Positions 18,600 through 30,231 of a stretch of DNA of 33,207 bases are shown piece after piece. The translations under genes and the position numbers were made by a program. How positions within the stretch are numbered: position 1 is the first letter of the stretch; every line of letters starts with the position of its first letter. This stretch comes from Welwitschia mirabilis (Eukaryota > Gnetophyta > Gnetopsida > Welwitschiales): assembly GCA_051453625.1 (NCBI GenBank), contig JBOZIK010000001.1:31866655-31899861 (forward strand), in the 5' to 3' direction. The notes beneath the pieces were generated by a model that saw only the letters and a program-made list of their open reading frames with translations, was not told where the DNA came from and ran no database searches.

Positions 18600-21300
18600 A
18601 AAATATAGTGTATAAATACTATTTAATTTTTACAACAATTTAAAATATCTTAAAGATAGTCAAATTCTTATCACAAATGTGAATAACACTATAATTGATT
18701 TCTTTCAAGAATATATTAGAAAAATATTTCAACTTTCAAAGAGAAAAATCCATTAAAAGTATAAATAAAAATAAAGAGATCTTATTTGAAAAAGTTTTAA
18801 ATAAGAAAGTAAGAATTGACCGTAATAAAAATTCACAATCTAAATTATTCATAATAACTCAAAATTTGGCTAATGATATATTTTTTATACTTATGAAATA
18901 AAAGGAAATGATTTTTCTTGGGATGTTTCTAGGTAAATATATGAAGAATACTACAAAATAGAAAATTGTTATTATAGTAGGATGCATGTTTTAGAATTTA
19001 ACTATACATATAATAAAAATGAGAAAGATGAAAACATCTAGAATCATTATGTTAATATTGTGATTTTTAATAATAAGGATGTTTAAAAGAAAAGGAGTAA
19101 ACCCTCAAATAAATAAACTTATGTTGAATTAACTATCTAATCTCTATTCAGTGTCAAGGAATTAAGTGTTCTAAAAGTAAAAGAAGAATAAAATTAAGGT
19201 TAGAAACCATTGATAACTAAAACTAGTTAAATGTTTTTTTCCATCAAATAATTAATTTTTCATATTAACGTTTAAAATCAAAGGAAATTCTTACTTTCTT
19301 CACTCATTTCTAGGAAATAGGATAGGGCCCCTTTTTTCTTAGAATAGTTATTACCTCCTCCAATTCTTTAACTAGGATCTTTTTCCAAATATTTATAAAG
19401 AAAAATTAAATACTATCTATAATTTCTTAGATACTTTTAAAGAGAAAGTTAAATCAATGATCCAAACAAAGATGTGATTTCTAGACTATAAAATAAAACT
19501 TCATATTTAAAAATAGAAAATAAGTACCTATATTAAGTTATAGTAGGAATTATAAAAAGCTAACAAATCTAAAGAAATATAGATTTTAGATTTTCATTTA
19601 AAAACCAATGTAAAATTAAGATTAGCCTATGAATTAATAACAAAATTAAAAACCACTTTAAAAGAAAATAATACCTCTAAGGCTTATCTAGTAAATAAAG
19701 AAAATATATTGANNNNNNNNNNNNNNNNNNNNNNNNNNNNNNNNNNNNNNNNNNNNNNNNNNNNNNNNNNNNNNNNNNNNNNNNNNNNNNNNNNNNNNNN
19801 NNNNNNNNNNNNTAATAACAAAATTAGAAACCACTTTAAAAGAAAAGAATACCTCTAAGGCTTATCTAGTAAATAAAGAAAATATATTGATCTCCATATA
19901 AAACATGATAATTTGTTTTAAAAAAATGATGCTAATTATATAGAGTATTAATAAAACTTTATTACATTAATGCATAATGAGGGCCTACCACCATTAAATA
20001 AATGATATTCGAAAAATATATATGTAGATTTAGAAGGAATAAATAAAAAACTATATGAAGATTCAAATGGAGGCTATTAATTAGAAATAGACATGAATGA
20101 AGGCATTAAATCAAAATAGTCTTTACTAGAATACTTTGAAGGATAATCAAAACTATTATTTAGTTGTTAGATGAAAATAGGACTTTAAAAATAAAATAAA
20201 GGCTAAAACTCTATAGGATTATTTTTCTAGGATCCTAAAGAGTCATTAATTTCATGAAAACGTTGTATCTACTTTTAGGGCCTTCTTAGAAAATGTTAAT
20301 CCCAAAATGAAAACTTAGCTGTTAAAAATAGAAAAGGAAATAAAAGGGCTATGGAAAAATATTTTACTTGTCTAAAAAATAATATCAAAATACTCTATCT
20401 AGAGTTGACTCAAGTATTGGTTTAGGACTAGAAAATGAAAATATTGAATTCATGAATAGAAAAGAAAATAGAATGTGAACATGAAGAGTTAGTAGTACCA
20501 AGGAGCATAGCTAATTATCCTAAAAAACTATATGATTTTATAAATTACATTTCAAAATAAATTAGAAAATGTCACTCAAATTTATAAACAATTGGAAGAT
20601 ATCATTTAAAAAACCTCTAGTGAATGAACTAAGATTTGAAAAATTTTTGAAATAAGAATTATAGAGTGGACAAAATAAAAGTGGAATTTTATTAAAAGAA
20701 AGAAGTATTATCCATGAAGGGCATTAGCAATCTAATGAATAAAATAATAGATAAACTTTATAAAATAATGAAAGATTGTAAAATAAACATGAAAAGTTAT
20801 ATAGTGACATCAGAGGATATTAAAACGTTATACCTCTTTAAAGACAAAGTGGTAAAATATATGAACATGTTAAGAGGAACAATCTCAAATATGTTTTCAA
20901 AGATGAATAAAGAGAATACTTTAGGTATAAGTACCATTTCTTTTAAAAAATATTCCAAAACATTAGGCATAATTATCAAAATAACATAAGAACTATCCAT
21001 TACTAAAAAGTCCCCTGTAGCATCTAAGAAATAGATCCTAAAAAAAATCTCTAAGAGAGCCAAGTCTTCCTTAAGACATATGGATAGGGAAAGGAAAATT
21101 CAAAATAAAGTTAAAGTTTAAATAATTAGAAATGATTGATCTAGATCACCTTATATTTCAAAAGAATAAAGAAAGCTTTTGGTCTAGATAGAATAAGCAT
21201 TTGGTCCAAATAGAATAAGAAAGGAAGAAAGGAAGGTATGTTAATTGGTATAATAAATTAAGGAACTTGATTTCTAAGAAAACTAACCCTTTGTGGTTAA
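18600..21300 (+). pseudogene. A-rich decayed coding-like region, unidentified
   Basis: The + strand is strongly A-rich with many short Lys/Glu/Asn-rich frames. The longest are 18695-18901 (68 codons, starts MISFKNILEKYFNFQ) and 20714-20989 (91 codons, starts MKGISNLMNKIIDKLYK). One further stretch at about 18950-19180 gives ENCYYSRMHVLEFNYTYN and SLFSVKELSVLKVKEE when stops are ignored. The composition and order after a possible primer site would suit a gag or another N-terminal polyprotein of an LTR element, but I recognise no domain, zinc knuckle or protease. Not assignable to a family. Confidence 0.35.
19635..19890. repeat. Duplicated contig ends around a 100-N gap
   Basis: 19635-19712 and 19813-19890 are the same 78 bp with two differences, flanking exactly 100 N (19713-19812). 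Probably unmerged contig overlap. Confidence 0.78.
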
Positions 21301-22490
21301 TAAAAGAAGATGATTAATAAAATATTGAGTATGGGGGAAAACTAATGAAGCTAAAATGTTAACTAATATTTTGCATAATTAGTTTTATATTTGATAATTT
21401 CATGGTTAATATTTATAGATTCTGCTACCTATATAGTTTTAAAATTAATATTAATAATGTTACTTGTGTTAGTAATATTAGTAGTTAGTGGTTATTTATT
21501 TTTTTATATTTCACATTCAAATAGTTTACTATAGGTAAAAATATACTAATATTATTATATGGCATTGAAATAAATAAGTGATTGGAACAAATATGATAAG
21601 AGATACCTAACTAAAATATCCTTAAACTTAGGAAGAGGTAATGAAAATATAGAAGAAAAAAGACGAATCAAATTCTTGAGAGGAAATCTATACAATCCTA
21701 AGGATAAAAAAGTATGAAAAATATTTTAATAAGGAAAAATAAGATAATACCAATAATGGTCCTTTATGGAAGACTAATCTAAGGCCTTTACTATAATTTC
21801 TACTTCATTGCTACTTACAAAGGAAATATTATTTGTAATTAGATACTTGTGATAATGTAAGAATTATATTTCTAAAAAGAATTATGACTATGTTATGACC
21901 TTATTATAGCATGTATTTGGACTTATTTAACTAAAAATTTTTATTTCTTATGTTGTTAACTTACTAATAATCACTTGAAAAGGCACTATTTTCTTTAATC
22001 ATTTTTTGGTATATACCATTAAACATATCATAGTATGTTTAGAGTACTTAGAAATAGGTATTATTTTAGTATAAGAACTTCACAAAGCTATATTTCATTC
22101 CATGTCATATATAATATGTATATAAGTAATAATTGATAAATCTCCAACTTAAGTTACTTGTTGTTCCCTATAAATATCTCATCTTGGTAATACAATTTGA
22201 GTTAAATTGGTAAAAATGTTAATTATCTTAGTTAGTTATTTTTAGTGACCTTAATGCTTTTAGAGTCATGATTGAATCTAATATTTAAGCTAGTAGTAAA
22301 ATTTCTTAGTATATTTGTTGTAAAATTTAGTATTATTTGTGCATATTTGCTTTTCAACAGTAAGCTTAATAATATTTTTACCTTTAAAACTATTAATTAC
22401 ATGATAACTAGTATTTAAAATTAGTTAGAGTTAACTAGTGTAGCCTTGAAATTTAAAATGGATTATATAAAAAATTATTTACATAGAGAG
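21301..22490. other. AT-rich stretch, nothing recognised
   Basis: Dense stops in all frames; no family motif, RNA gene or clear repeat. It lies between the A-rich region and the first direct repeat. Confidence 0.4.
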
Positions 22491-23227
22491 GCATAATATA
22501 TTTGTATAGCTATGTGCAACATTATCAAGAGGTAAAAGAACTATCTCACATAGTTTAAAATATGTAAACTAGTAAGATAATATCTTTGAATTAGGATTTT
22601 TAACTTCAAATATAAGGACAATAAGAATAAAAAGTATGTATGAATTCTTCAACATTGGAAGTTTTCACTAACTAGCTACATTATCTTTCATTATATTAGA
22701 TGGAACATGTGGCTCTCTATCTTAGTTATTTAATAAGGTAGCCTTGTAATAGAGTTTTTCATATGTAATAGGTTGCTTCTTATCCTTAATCTAATAAATA
22801 TCTATTTTTATTTTTTAAATAAGGTTTTTTCATTTTAATTATAAAATTTTATTCTCTTCTGTTGATATAATAACAATCATGCTTTATAACTCATAGGTTT
22901 ACTTATAAGTTATGACATTGTATAATGTAATCATAGGTGTTATAATGTTAAGTTAATCTATTTAATATATTCTTAGATACTTTATTCAACCTCAATTACT
23001 AATTCATCATTATCAAAATATAAGATCCCTTATCATAGAAGCTTTACCTGTGATGGCATTGGATTGATGGATAAATTTATCTTTTTATACACATTTTTTC
23101 TTACTATGTAACATGTGTGCATACTATTATAATACCTTTACATATTTAAGAGATATAATAATTGACTAATATTTTAGATTAAAATGTTTGTTAGTGCTCC
23201 ATTACCAATATATATGGTCCTTTATAT
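22491..23227. repeat. Direct repeat, copy 1 (uninterrupted)
   Basis: 737 bp that recur at 24288-24920 plus 26891-27000. Shared words include tttgtatagctatgtg, catctcacatagtttaaaat-like, caacattgg.agttttcact, cataggtgttata, ggcattggatt.atggata and atatatggtcctttatat. It could be a decayed LTR or a duplicated internal segment; ends are not clean TG...CA here. It represents the empty-site form of the LINE insertion in copy 2. Confidence 0.8.
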
Positions 23228-23299
23228 TAGTGTACTAAAGGCCCTTTCTAGGAAAAATTACCTTAGTGTACTTTCTCAAGCATTCCTTTAGATGAAGTT

Positions 23300-24200
23300 A
23301 AGATTAAAATTCTTCACAATATCTCATCTTCATGAATTCTATGCTAAAAAATAGTGATTTATATTTCTTAATTTCTCTAAAAGACACATTTCTTTATTAT
23401 ATACTTTTAATCTACTAGCATTTTCTTTATACCCTTTGTTGAGGATAGGGAAGATAATTTCTAGGGATTTATTTTCTAATAATTTTTATTACTAATGCTT
23501 TCCTTAATTATTCTTTTAATTTTACCACTATTATTTTTAGTTTATTCATTTGTTTAATGATAATAGACTATAGCCATTTTGTAATCTACTCATAACCTAG
23601 AAAGAAGTCTAGGAAACACTTTTCTAGTAAATGAGTACCTCTATTAGAGATAAGAACTATAAGGGCTCCAACTCTATTAACTAACATCTTTATGAATAAA
23701 CTTAGTTGCTATTTTAGAGGTATAATCTTTAAGTAGTTCAATCTCTATTCATTTAGTTCAATAGTTAACATGTAATATAGTATATTTCTTCCTAGGTATT
23801 TAGTGTCTATGATTCTTATGAAATAAATACTCAAAATTCCAAAAGGTTCTATGCTACTAATCCAATTTAAAGTCTTTTTAGAGTTTTTACCTAAGTATCC
23901 TTCACTTCAACATTTATTACAATTTTAGTAAAGGATTGGAAATATTTAAAATATAAGGCAAGTAATATCTAGTTTGTATAACTATACTTATTTTTCCATG
24001 AAAATGTCCTTCATAATTATCTTCATGCATAGTTATAAAAATATCTAGCTAATAATGTTATTCTACATGTCTTCTGAATAGCTCAGCTAGTCCTATTCTA
24101 TATAAGATTCCTTGATTTCATAAATAGTTACTAGCTTCTCTAATTAAATTTTTATTTTCATGATAAAATAAGTTTCTAGGTAATTTCTAAATAGTTATAA
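23300..24200 (-). pseudogene. Ty3/gypsy integrase remnant between the direct repeats
   Basis: On the - strand, near 24030-23940, HEDNYEGHFHGKISIVIQTR then YYLPYIL matches the His-His half of the HHCC zinc domain (H...GGHFGxKxTxxxxxxxYYWP). Further down: EPFGILSIYF...IDTKYLGRN (start of the DDE core), GALIVLISNRGTH near 23670-23630 (family GAPxxIISDRGTHF), and YH*TNE*TK (family YHPQTNGQTE). Catalytic residues are lost: the second Asp is Asn (SNRG for SDRG) and the Glu position is Lys. Many stops are present. In live elements integrase inserts the cDNA. Only integrase remains between the repeats; no gag or reverse transcriptase is seen. Confidence 0.72.
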
Positions 24201-24936
24201 TTTAGTTATATTACCAAATCAAATCCTTATATAATTATTTAATAAGGCTTCATGGAAATTCTTATCTTATGTGGAATTGTTCTTCTTGCATAATATTATT
24301 TGTATAGCTATGTGAAACATTAGCAAGAGGTAAAAGAATCATCTCACATAGTTTAAAATATGTAAACTAGAAAGATAAGGTCTTTGAATCAGGATTTTAG
24401 TTTACAATATAAGGACAATAATAATAGAAAGTATGTATGAATTTTTCAACATTGGGAGTTTTCACTGATTAGCTGAATTATCTTTCATTAGATTAGATGG
24501 AACACATGTCTTTCTATCTTAGTTATTTAATAAGGTAGCGTTATAATAGAATTTTCTATATGTAAGAGATAGTTTCTATCTTAAATTTAATAAATATTCA
24601 TTTTTGTTTTCAACTAAGGTTTTTCTTAGTTTAATTATAAAATTTTATTTTCTTCTTTTAATATAAGAACAATCATGCTATATAACTCATAGGTTTAATT
24701 ATAAGTCATGGCATTTTATGATGTAATCATAGGTGTTATAAGGTTAAGTTAATCTCCTTGATAAATTCTTAGATACTTTATTCAATCTTAATTAGTAATG
24801 CACCATTATCAAAAGATAAGGTCCCTTATCAAAGAAGATTTACCTATTATGGCATTGGATTAATAGATAAACTTGTCTTTTTATACACATTTTTTTCTTA
24901 TTATGTAACTTGTATGCTTATCTCTTTTTTTTTTTT

Positions 24937-26175
24937 GAATGAAAGTTTTGAAATTTCATTGCTGTGACAGTAAAAGGTCCAATGCATACAAATACCCTAA
25001 AGATCATAACAGGGCTAAAAACATCTAGAATTCAAAAAAATATAGCCCATCATTTAAACAAACATTTGAATATTAAGTAGATAGCCCTCTAGACAATCTA
25101 AGGGTAATATAACTTCATATAAACCAAACAGCAAAGAAAAAGAAAAAACTGGAGAAAGATATACAGGATATATCTAAAAAATCCTGATAATAACCTTGGA
25201 AAACAAGGGGACACGCATTTGCTTTTTCAGTGTAGTCACAGCTTATAACCCATTACACAATCCTATATCCACAAGAAGAATAGACGTCTTTTCAGGGAAG
25301 CCTAGCTGGGATTCTTGTTCTTCCTCTATTTTCTAGGAAGCCTACAGAAGTATGACAAATCAAACTTAGTGAAATAGTTAGGTCTCTGAAAAAATTCTAA
25401 GAATTGATACAAACTTCACTCAGAAGCATGATCAGTACACTTGCTCTATGTCTTGTGAATAAAGCCTTGAAATGGATGCTCAAAGAAGCATTAGCCTTAT
25501 ACCGTGGCCTTGACAAAACAAAATTAATGAGGGTGACTCTGCTCTCTTCAATGGGATCTCTATGTAAAGGAAATCCTTGATCATTGAATCTTGCAAACTT
25601 TGAACAATCATCCTATGGACATCCTCTACCCTCTGCAAATAGGTTTGAATACTTGCAATGTTACCTTAAGAAAATGGAATGGCAAGAAAGGCATACATTA
25701 TATCATCAAACAAACTCTGCCCACCCAGAGAAGCTGGGGTGTGTATCCTCTTGGCCTAAAGGAGACTTTTACTTCTAGACCCTAGATGACACAATAACTT
25801 GTAAAGAAACAATCATCAAAGAATGAAAAGGGGTTTCCAAACAATAGTCATAGAGGACGATCTATGACTTTGAGCTTTCTCATTCAATTCCAGCTGGCAC
25901 ATACCTTTCATGTAAAATCTTTTCTATAAATAAACAGAATAAATTAAAAAGTAGAAATTATAAGGTTCTACCTAGAAGAAGTGGAGAAAGCCCCACTGAT
26001 TGGAGCCAAACTCTATTATTCTTCATATTTTTAAGCTATTGGATTGACAACAATCTAATAGACAAATGGAAATTAATCTCTTTGATAATCTAGAAAAATT
26101 AGAAGTTATTTTGCTTAAATATTTTTTCATTCCTGGCTTTCTAAATATGATAGACGTACACTATAATAATAAATT
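24937..26175 (-). other. LINE 3' part and untranslated region
   Basis: Continues from the zf-RVT-like segment to the poly(A). The two + strand frames of 64 codons at 25584-25785 overlap each other and have no family; they are antisense by-products. GC content is visibly higher than in the surrounding sequence, consistent with a younger insertion. Confidence 0.6.
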
Positions 26176-26400
26176 TTAGGAGTGCATGCTAAGTGGTCTT
26201 GGACCATGCTTTCTTTTTAGCCAGATGCAGACCTTCCTCCAAGAAAACTTTGACATGCTTACATCAACTAGATTTAAAGATGTCCTAAGGAGGAAGTCAC
26301 ACAGAGAACATTCAAAAAAAAGGTAATTCCTGGACTCACCTATCATGCTACAAAAGACACAGTTTGGATTAATATGCATCCCCATCTTAGAAAGCCTATT
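26176..26400 (-). pseudogene. LINE ORF2 zf-RVT-like C-terminal segment
   Basis: The - strand reads NRLSKMGMHINPNCVFCSM, then a YLFFECSLCDFLL block. In plant LINEs the zf-RVT domain reads LxxRGI...CxxCxxxxETxxHLFFxC. The CxxC pair and FFEC are present; the His is Tyr. The frame from the upstream RT segment is interrupted by a stop after LVY and resumes through SFISWFTCNN. It probably binds RNA in live elements. Confidence 0.8.
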
Positions 26401-26517
26401 CTTGGTGAAAAGTATATTATTGCAAGTAAACCAAGAAATGAAAGAGAATTTTGGGATAGCAAAACAGTTTCAGATAAGTTCATACCATTCACTCTTTTGG
26501 TCTTTCCCACAAAGAAA

Positions 26518-26840
26518 TTAATATACTAAATCTGTGGAAAAAGGATTACCCAGAATTTTCCAAACTAGAGAATCAGGTGTAATCCTCACATAACCCTCTA
26601 GAAGAGGTTTAAGTTTAAGGATCTTTTTTATAATCCACAAACTGCTTTGTTTAACCTGATAATTCCAGATATCTACCTCTTTAAAATAGAATTTATTGCA
26701 CCACTTTACCCATGAAGAATCTTTCTTATGAGCAATGTTCCATAATTGTGAGGCCACTAAAGCTTTATTCATCACTATGGAGTCTACAAAACCAAGACCC
26801 ACTACCTTTTTTGATTTTGCCAAACTATGCTAATCAACTA
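26518..26840 (-). pseudogene. LINE ORF2, segment after the RT core
   Basis: An open frame of about 101 codons: AKSKKVVGLGFVDSIVMNKA, then LVASQLWNIAHKKDSSWVKW, then IIKKILKLKPLLEGYVRI and DSLVWKILGNPF. The order KxxGGLGxxxxxxxNxALLxKxxWRxxxxxxSLWxxx...WxxIxKxxxLLxxGxxxxIGDG is characteristic of the plant L1 region following reverse transcriptase. There is no catalytic motif because the RT core was lost by 5' truncation. Confidence 0.85.
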
Positions 26841-27041
26841 GAGCTTTTTTTTATCGTTCTAGGTTCCCTATCCATAGAAAACATCTACATAATATTCTAT
26901 TATAATACCTTCACATGTTTAAGAGACATAAGAAATAAATAGTATTATAGATTAAAATATTATTTAATGCTTTATTGTCAATATATATGGTCCTTTATAT
27001 CAATGAAAAACTTTACTTCTGATGGATTTTATTGTGATGCG

Positions 27042-28286
27042 TGTTTGTGTAAAATATTATGCTCTTAAGAAGATCCTATGATTTATAGATAAATATATAT
27101 TTTTCATAACACAATATACTATTATAGATGGGAGTAATCTAAATACCATATTCTCATTAAAGGCATAAGTAAGAAGAAAGAGAATTGATTTTAAGAATGA
27201 AACTCTTACATATCTTTACAGTAGAAATAAAGAACAATGCAAAAATTGATAATGCAAACACACTTATGTAAATGAATGCAATTCTAAACTAAGTACAAAT
27301 TTTGTCTAATTACTAGATCAACCTATTATAGAGATTGATCCTATATAATCTAGATCAATCAAAAAATATCATTATTAAATTGAGACTAACCTAAGCTATC
27401 AGGTATGTCAAACAAAATATAAAACTATGCAAAGTTAATATAAGAAAGAAATACGATGCACCTAAACTAATAATGCTCAATCTTAACAAAGATTTCCCTC
27501 ATAATCTACATCACTAAATAAGCTATGATGAAATCAAAAGCAATATGAACTATAAGGAAAATGCATAAAATAAGTATATGAAAATAGAAAAGAGTTATTC
27601 GAACCAACATTTATGTTGTAAAGTAGCAGTATCTCAATGGAGGATACATAGCCCAACAATAAGAAAGATGTCTCTTCACAACAATAAGGATGGATATCTA
27701 GCCCTTCGATCTTATATCATGAGGATTTTCAATGCAAATGAAGATAAGATGGAGTTAATGGTGGAGTTGATATTTATTAAGAAAAATAGACTCACAAATA
27801 ATTAACACTAATAAGCATAGGCAAAAATTCTAACAACCACGCAAGAAATAAAGAGACAAATGGCCAAAGATAGGTGAAGTTTTGTAAACCATTATTTTAG
27901 ATGTCATCTTACTGATCATCTAGATAATATAAGAGATGATACCACCTCATAAGAATTCTCCATCATTTGTCAAATTAATTCTAGTCAGCATCCTTATTGT
28001 CTTTATTTATTATTTTGTCCATATAGTCATCTGGATTCTAAGGTGGATGATAGGATTTTTATAAGTGATCATGTAATGCGTTATTCTTAATGTTTGCAAG
28101 AATTTTACTTCAAATAGAAAATATTGTAAACTACTTCAAATGTTACAAAATGTAATGAAAATTACATGTTTTTCAATCATTTATCTTATCTCTTTATTAT
28201 CATATAAATCTAACATAAACCTATTCAATACCCTATAGAACTACTCAAAATACCCTATCAAATACATACAAGTTGGCAACACAACA
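27042..28286 (-). repeat. 3' LTR of the third gypsy element
   Basis: The + strand starts tgtttgtgtaaaat and ends ggcaacacaaca, giving TGTT...AACA on the element strand; 1245 bp. It shares the R-region block with the other family LTRs (ctcaatggaggatacatagccc, then ggatggatatctagccctt, then atcatgagga). The TATA-like site tatttatta is at 27771-27779. A polypurine tract lies directly above it, so this is the 3' LTR and the flank below (27041 and down) is outside the element, next to direct repeat copy 2. U3 holds two 45-bp modules. Confidence 0.8.
27771..27779 (-). promoter_or_regulatory. LTR TATA-like box of third element
   Basis: tatttatta on the + strand, TAATAAATA on the element strand, about 510 nt from the LTR start and aligned with the TATA blocks of the other family LTRs. 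Confidence 0.45.
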
Positions 28287-28303
28287 TAGCCTTCCACTTA
28301 GCC
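28287..28303 (-). other. Polypurine tract of third element
   Basis: The - strand reads GGCTAAGTGGAAGGCTA directly before TGTT; nearly the same as in the inner element (GGCTAAGTAGAGGGCTA). Confidence 0.7.
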
Positions 28304-29090
28304 TTATTAGTTCCTAATAAAACTAGTTAGTTAGTTATGATTATGAACTAACTTAAGCAATAATAAAAACAACTAAGGCATTGAAAAAAATCATCTCAAA
28401 AAGAATTTAAAAAATCTCAGTGATGCATATAGAATTGTTAAAAACAAGAAACTAAACATATCACCTATTTAAGATACTGATCATCATCCAAATTGTCATC
28501 TACATGATATGAACATGATGAGCTCAAAAACTATTCTTAGAAAACAGAAACCTATGATAAAAATTTTTACATAGATAATTAATAAATACACTAATAATTA
28601 ATAGACCCTTACTAAAATGTATAATAAATAAGGAAATTGATCATAGGAAATATAATCAATCCTTATTGGGAAATGTAAAAATAATATATGAAAAGAAAAT
28701 AAGCATGAAAATCAAAGAAATGTATATCATGCTCAAACTCAAAATAAGATGTATATATATAAAGCATGATTTTTAAGTATAAAATATATAAAGGGGAAGA
28801 TGCAAAATATGATATAATAAATCACTCCCTTGGTTACCTCATGATAAACTTAGAATGGATAGTAAGCTGAGGTGTAGAAGAAGAAGAAGGAGGGTGCTCA
28901 TGATCTTCAGGGAAATGGAGATTCAACTGTATGAAAATAGATCAGATTATCTCATATTCCTATAATCAAATGACCTCTAGAAGGTCAACTATCACACTTT
29001 GCTTAATAGATATAACATAATAACATAAGTCCACCAGCTAGTCCTTAGAGTGCTAAACTCTCCTCTCAACTATCTAGTTCCTCTTCTCAA
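28304..29090 (-). other. 3' region of third element below the env-like frame
   Basis: Noncoding, A-rich, with one 45-bp module at 28479-28522 and a short purine run (gaagaagaagaagga) near 28877-28892. No gene. Confidence 0.45.
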
Positions 29091-29091
29091 G

Positions 29092-29975
29092 TGTCTAGAT
29101 CCTCTAATTAAGCATCAAGATACCCCTATCAATGAAATCCCTGATGGTCTTAGTGGTCTCTACCAGAAGGGACTAAATATGAGTAAGGCACTGCTCACTC
29201 ATAGGCTCTGGTATCTCAACCCATCAAAACATGGTTGAGAGGAGGTATGGATATTCTAGAGTATGTAACTCTCATGCCTTAACCATGGACATAAGTCTCT
29301 TCCATATAAAAGTAGGTAAGTCCATCTTCTTGCATTGCCTAAATGCTGCCAATATCTATAGATGTGCTACCATGGCATAAATACCATGAAGATTTGGATT
29401 GATGTTATTAATTAGCCATCTTTGTAAAACTTTGTAGGTAGGAATCAATTGCATTACAAGAATAACTCATGTATCCAATGTCAATTTGCTGGAATTTCTA
29501 ATGTTGTATCATGTGTATAACACTCCTTGGTCCCACTAGTAGAATGTATATGTAGACTTCCAATACCAACTTAATCTATTATAATTACAATGTAGTTTGG
29601 GAGAACTACAATCTCGTGGTCTCGAATTGAAGCTATAGTCATATCCACTGGGTAACGATGGAAATCATGATGACATTTCTATATATACATGGTGTCATAG
29701 AACTCTTTGGTCTTTGAAATATAATATCCTCCATGCACATCCAAAATATACTGGAGTTGTAGAACAGTGAACCTCTGATCGACTTCTAGCTCCAACTAGC
29801 TCATAAAATCTCTGAAATGTCTTGACATGNNNNNNNNNNNNNNNNNNNNNNNNTAATCCTCTGTGTTGAGATAAGGAATGCCTGAGTTCCACAAGCTCTA
29901 CCTCTGATGGTACTAATGGATTTACCTCATACTCTATAGTTTTTAGCCTCTACCTCAGCCTATCTAGCTTTATAT
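29092..29975 (-). pseudogene. env-like / ORF3 relic of third gypsy element
   Basis: One - strand frame stays in phase for about 290 codons, broken by roughly a dozen stops (mostly TAG or TGA) and by a 24-N gap (29830-29853) that keeps phase. The first part reads VELVELRHSLSQHRG and VKTFQRFYELVGARSRSE. A later part (about 29460-29290) reads PTYKVLQRWLINNINPNLHG then RQCKKMDLPTFIWKRL. The last pattern resembles the plant retrotransposon-associated ORF3 domain with its L..W......P.....V....LLxxLxxxKxIxxxxLI layout. The location between integrase and 3' LTR is where Athila-type elements carry an env-like gene. The domain match is by eye only; function unknown. Confidence 0.5.
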
Positions 29976-30184
29976 GTATGAGGCCTACTCAAAAATATGT
30001 AAAATGTTACATGAAATCTAGAAAACATGGCTAAAATACATCATGTGGATGTTCAAAATGACCCCTAAAATTGATTTAAAAAATTATTAAAATACATCCT
30101 ACACTCTCTAAAAGTTCCAGTGCATTCCATATTACCTAGTCATGAGGAAAAAAATTTGAAACATGTGAAAAGTATAAAAATAGT

Positions 30185-30231
30185 GGTTTTTTTTTTCTTT
30201 CTTTCTTTTTTTTTTTTTTTTTTTTTTTTTT
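30185..30231. repeat. T-rich / (CTTT) simple tract
   Basis: About 47 bases of T with three C interruptions spaced four apart (tttctttctttc). It could be a slippage-expanded simple repeat or the poly(A) of an unrecognised - strand retrosequence; no such gene is visible beside it. Confidence 0.8.

Larger units (their letters stand above)
24921..26890 (-). mobile_element. 5'-truncated L1-type LINE
   Basis: On the - strand the element ends in a poly(A) (12 T at 24925-24936). It carries the C-terminal part of a LINE ORF2 (26518-26823) and a zinc-finger motif (26176-26385). Everything upstream, including the endonuclease and the RT core, is missing, the usual outcome of incomplete target-primed reverse transcription. 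The insertion site is defined by comparison with the uninterrupted copy at 22491-23227 (junction near cttatctc on one side and ttctattataatacc on the other). A target duplication is not clear. Confidence 0.87.
24288..27000. repeat. Direct repeat, copy 2, split by a LINE
   Basis: 24288-24920 aligns with the first ~630 bp of copy 1 and 26891-27000 with its last ~110 bp; the LINE occupies the middle. Together these make 743 bp against 737 bp in copy 1. Copy 2 is bounded by TG at 24287 and CA at 27001, which would fit an LTR, but copy 1 lacks both. Confidence 0.8.

Noticed and set aside
18600-21300. Endogenous pararetrovirus (caulimovirid) remnant
   Set aside because: Considered because of Lys-rich frames after a possible Met-tRNA primer site, but no movement protein, coat zinc finger, protease or RT motif was visible.
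25584-25785. Two overlapping 64-codon + strand frames
   Set aside because: Antisense to the LINE 3' part, overlapping each other in different frames, no family.
24915-26900. Clear target-site duplication of the LINE
   Set aside because: Candidates such as cttatctc and aatattcta are too dissimilar to claim.
22485-27007. Target duplication around the direct-repeat pair
   Set aside because: agaga against atgaa is no better than chance in this composition.
29050-29238. 62-codon + strand frame
   Set aside because: Antisense to the longer in-phase env-like frame.
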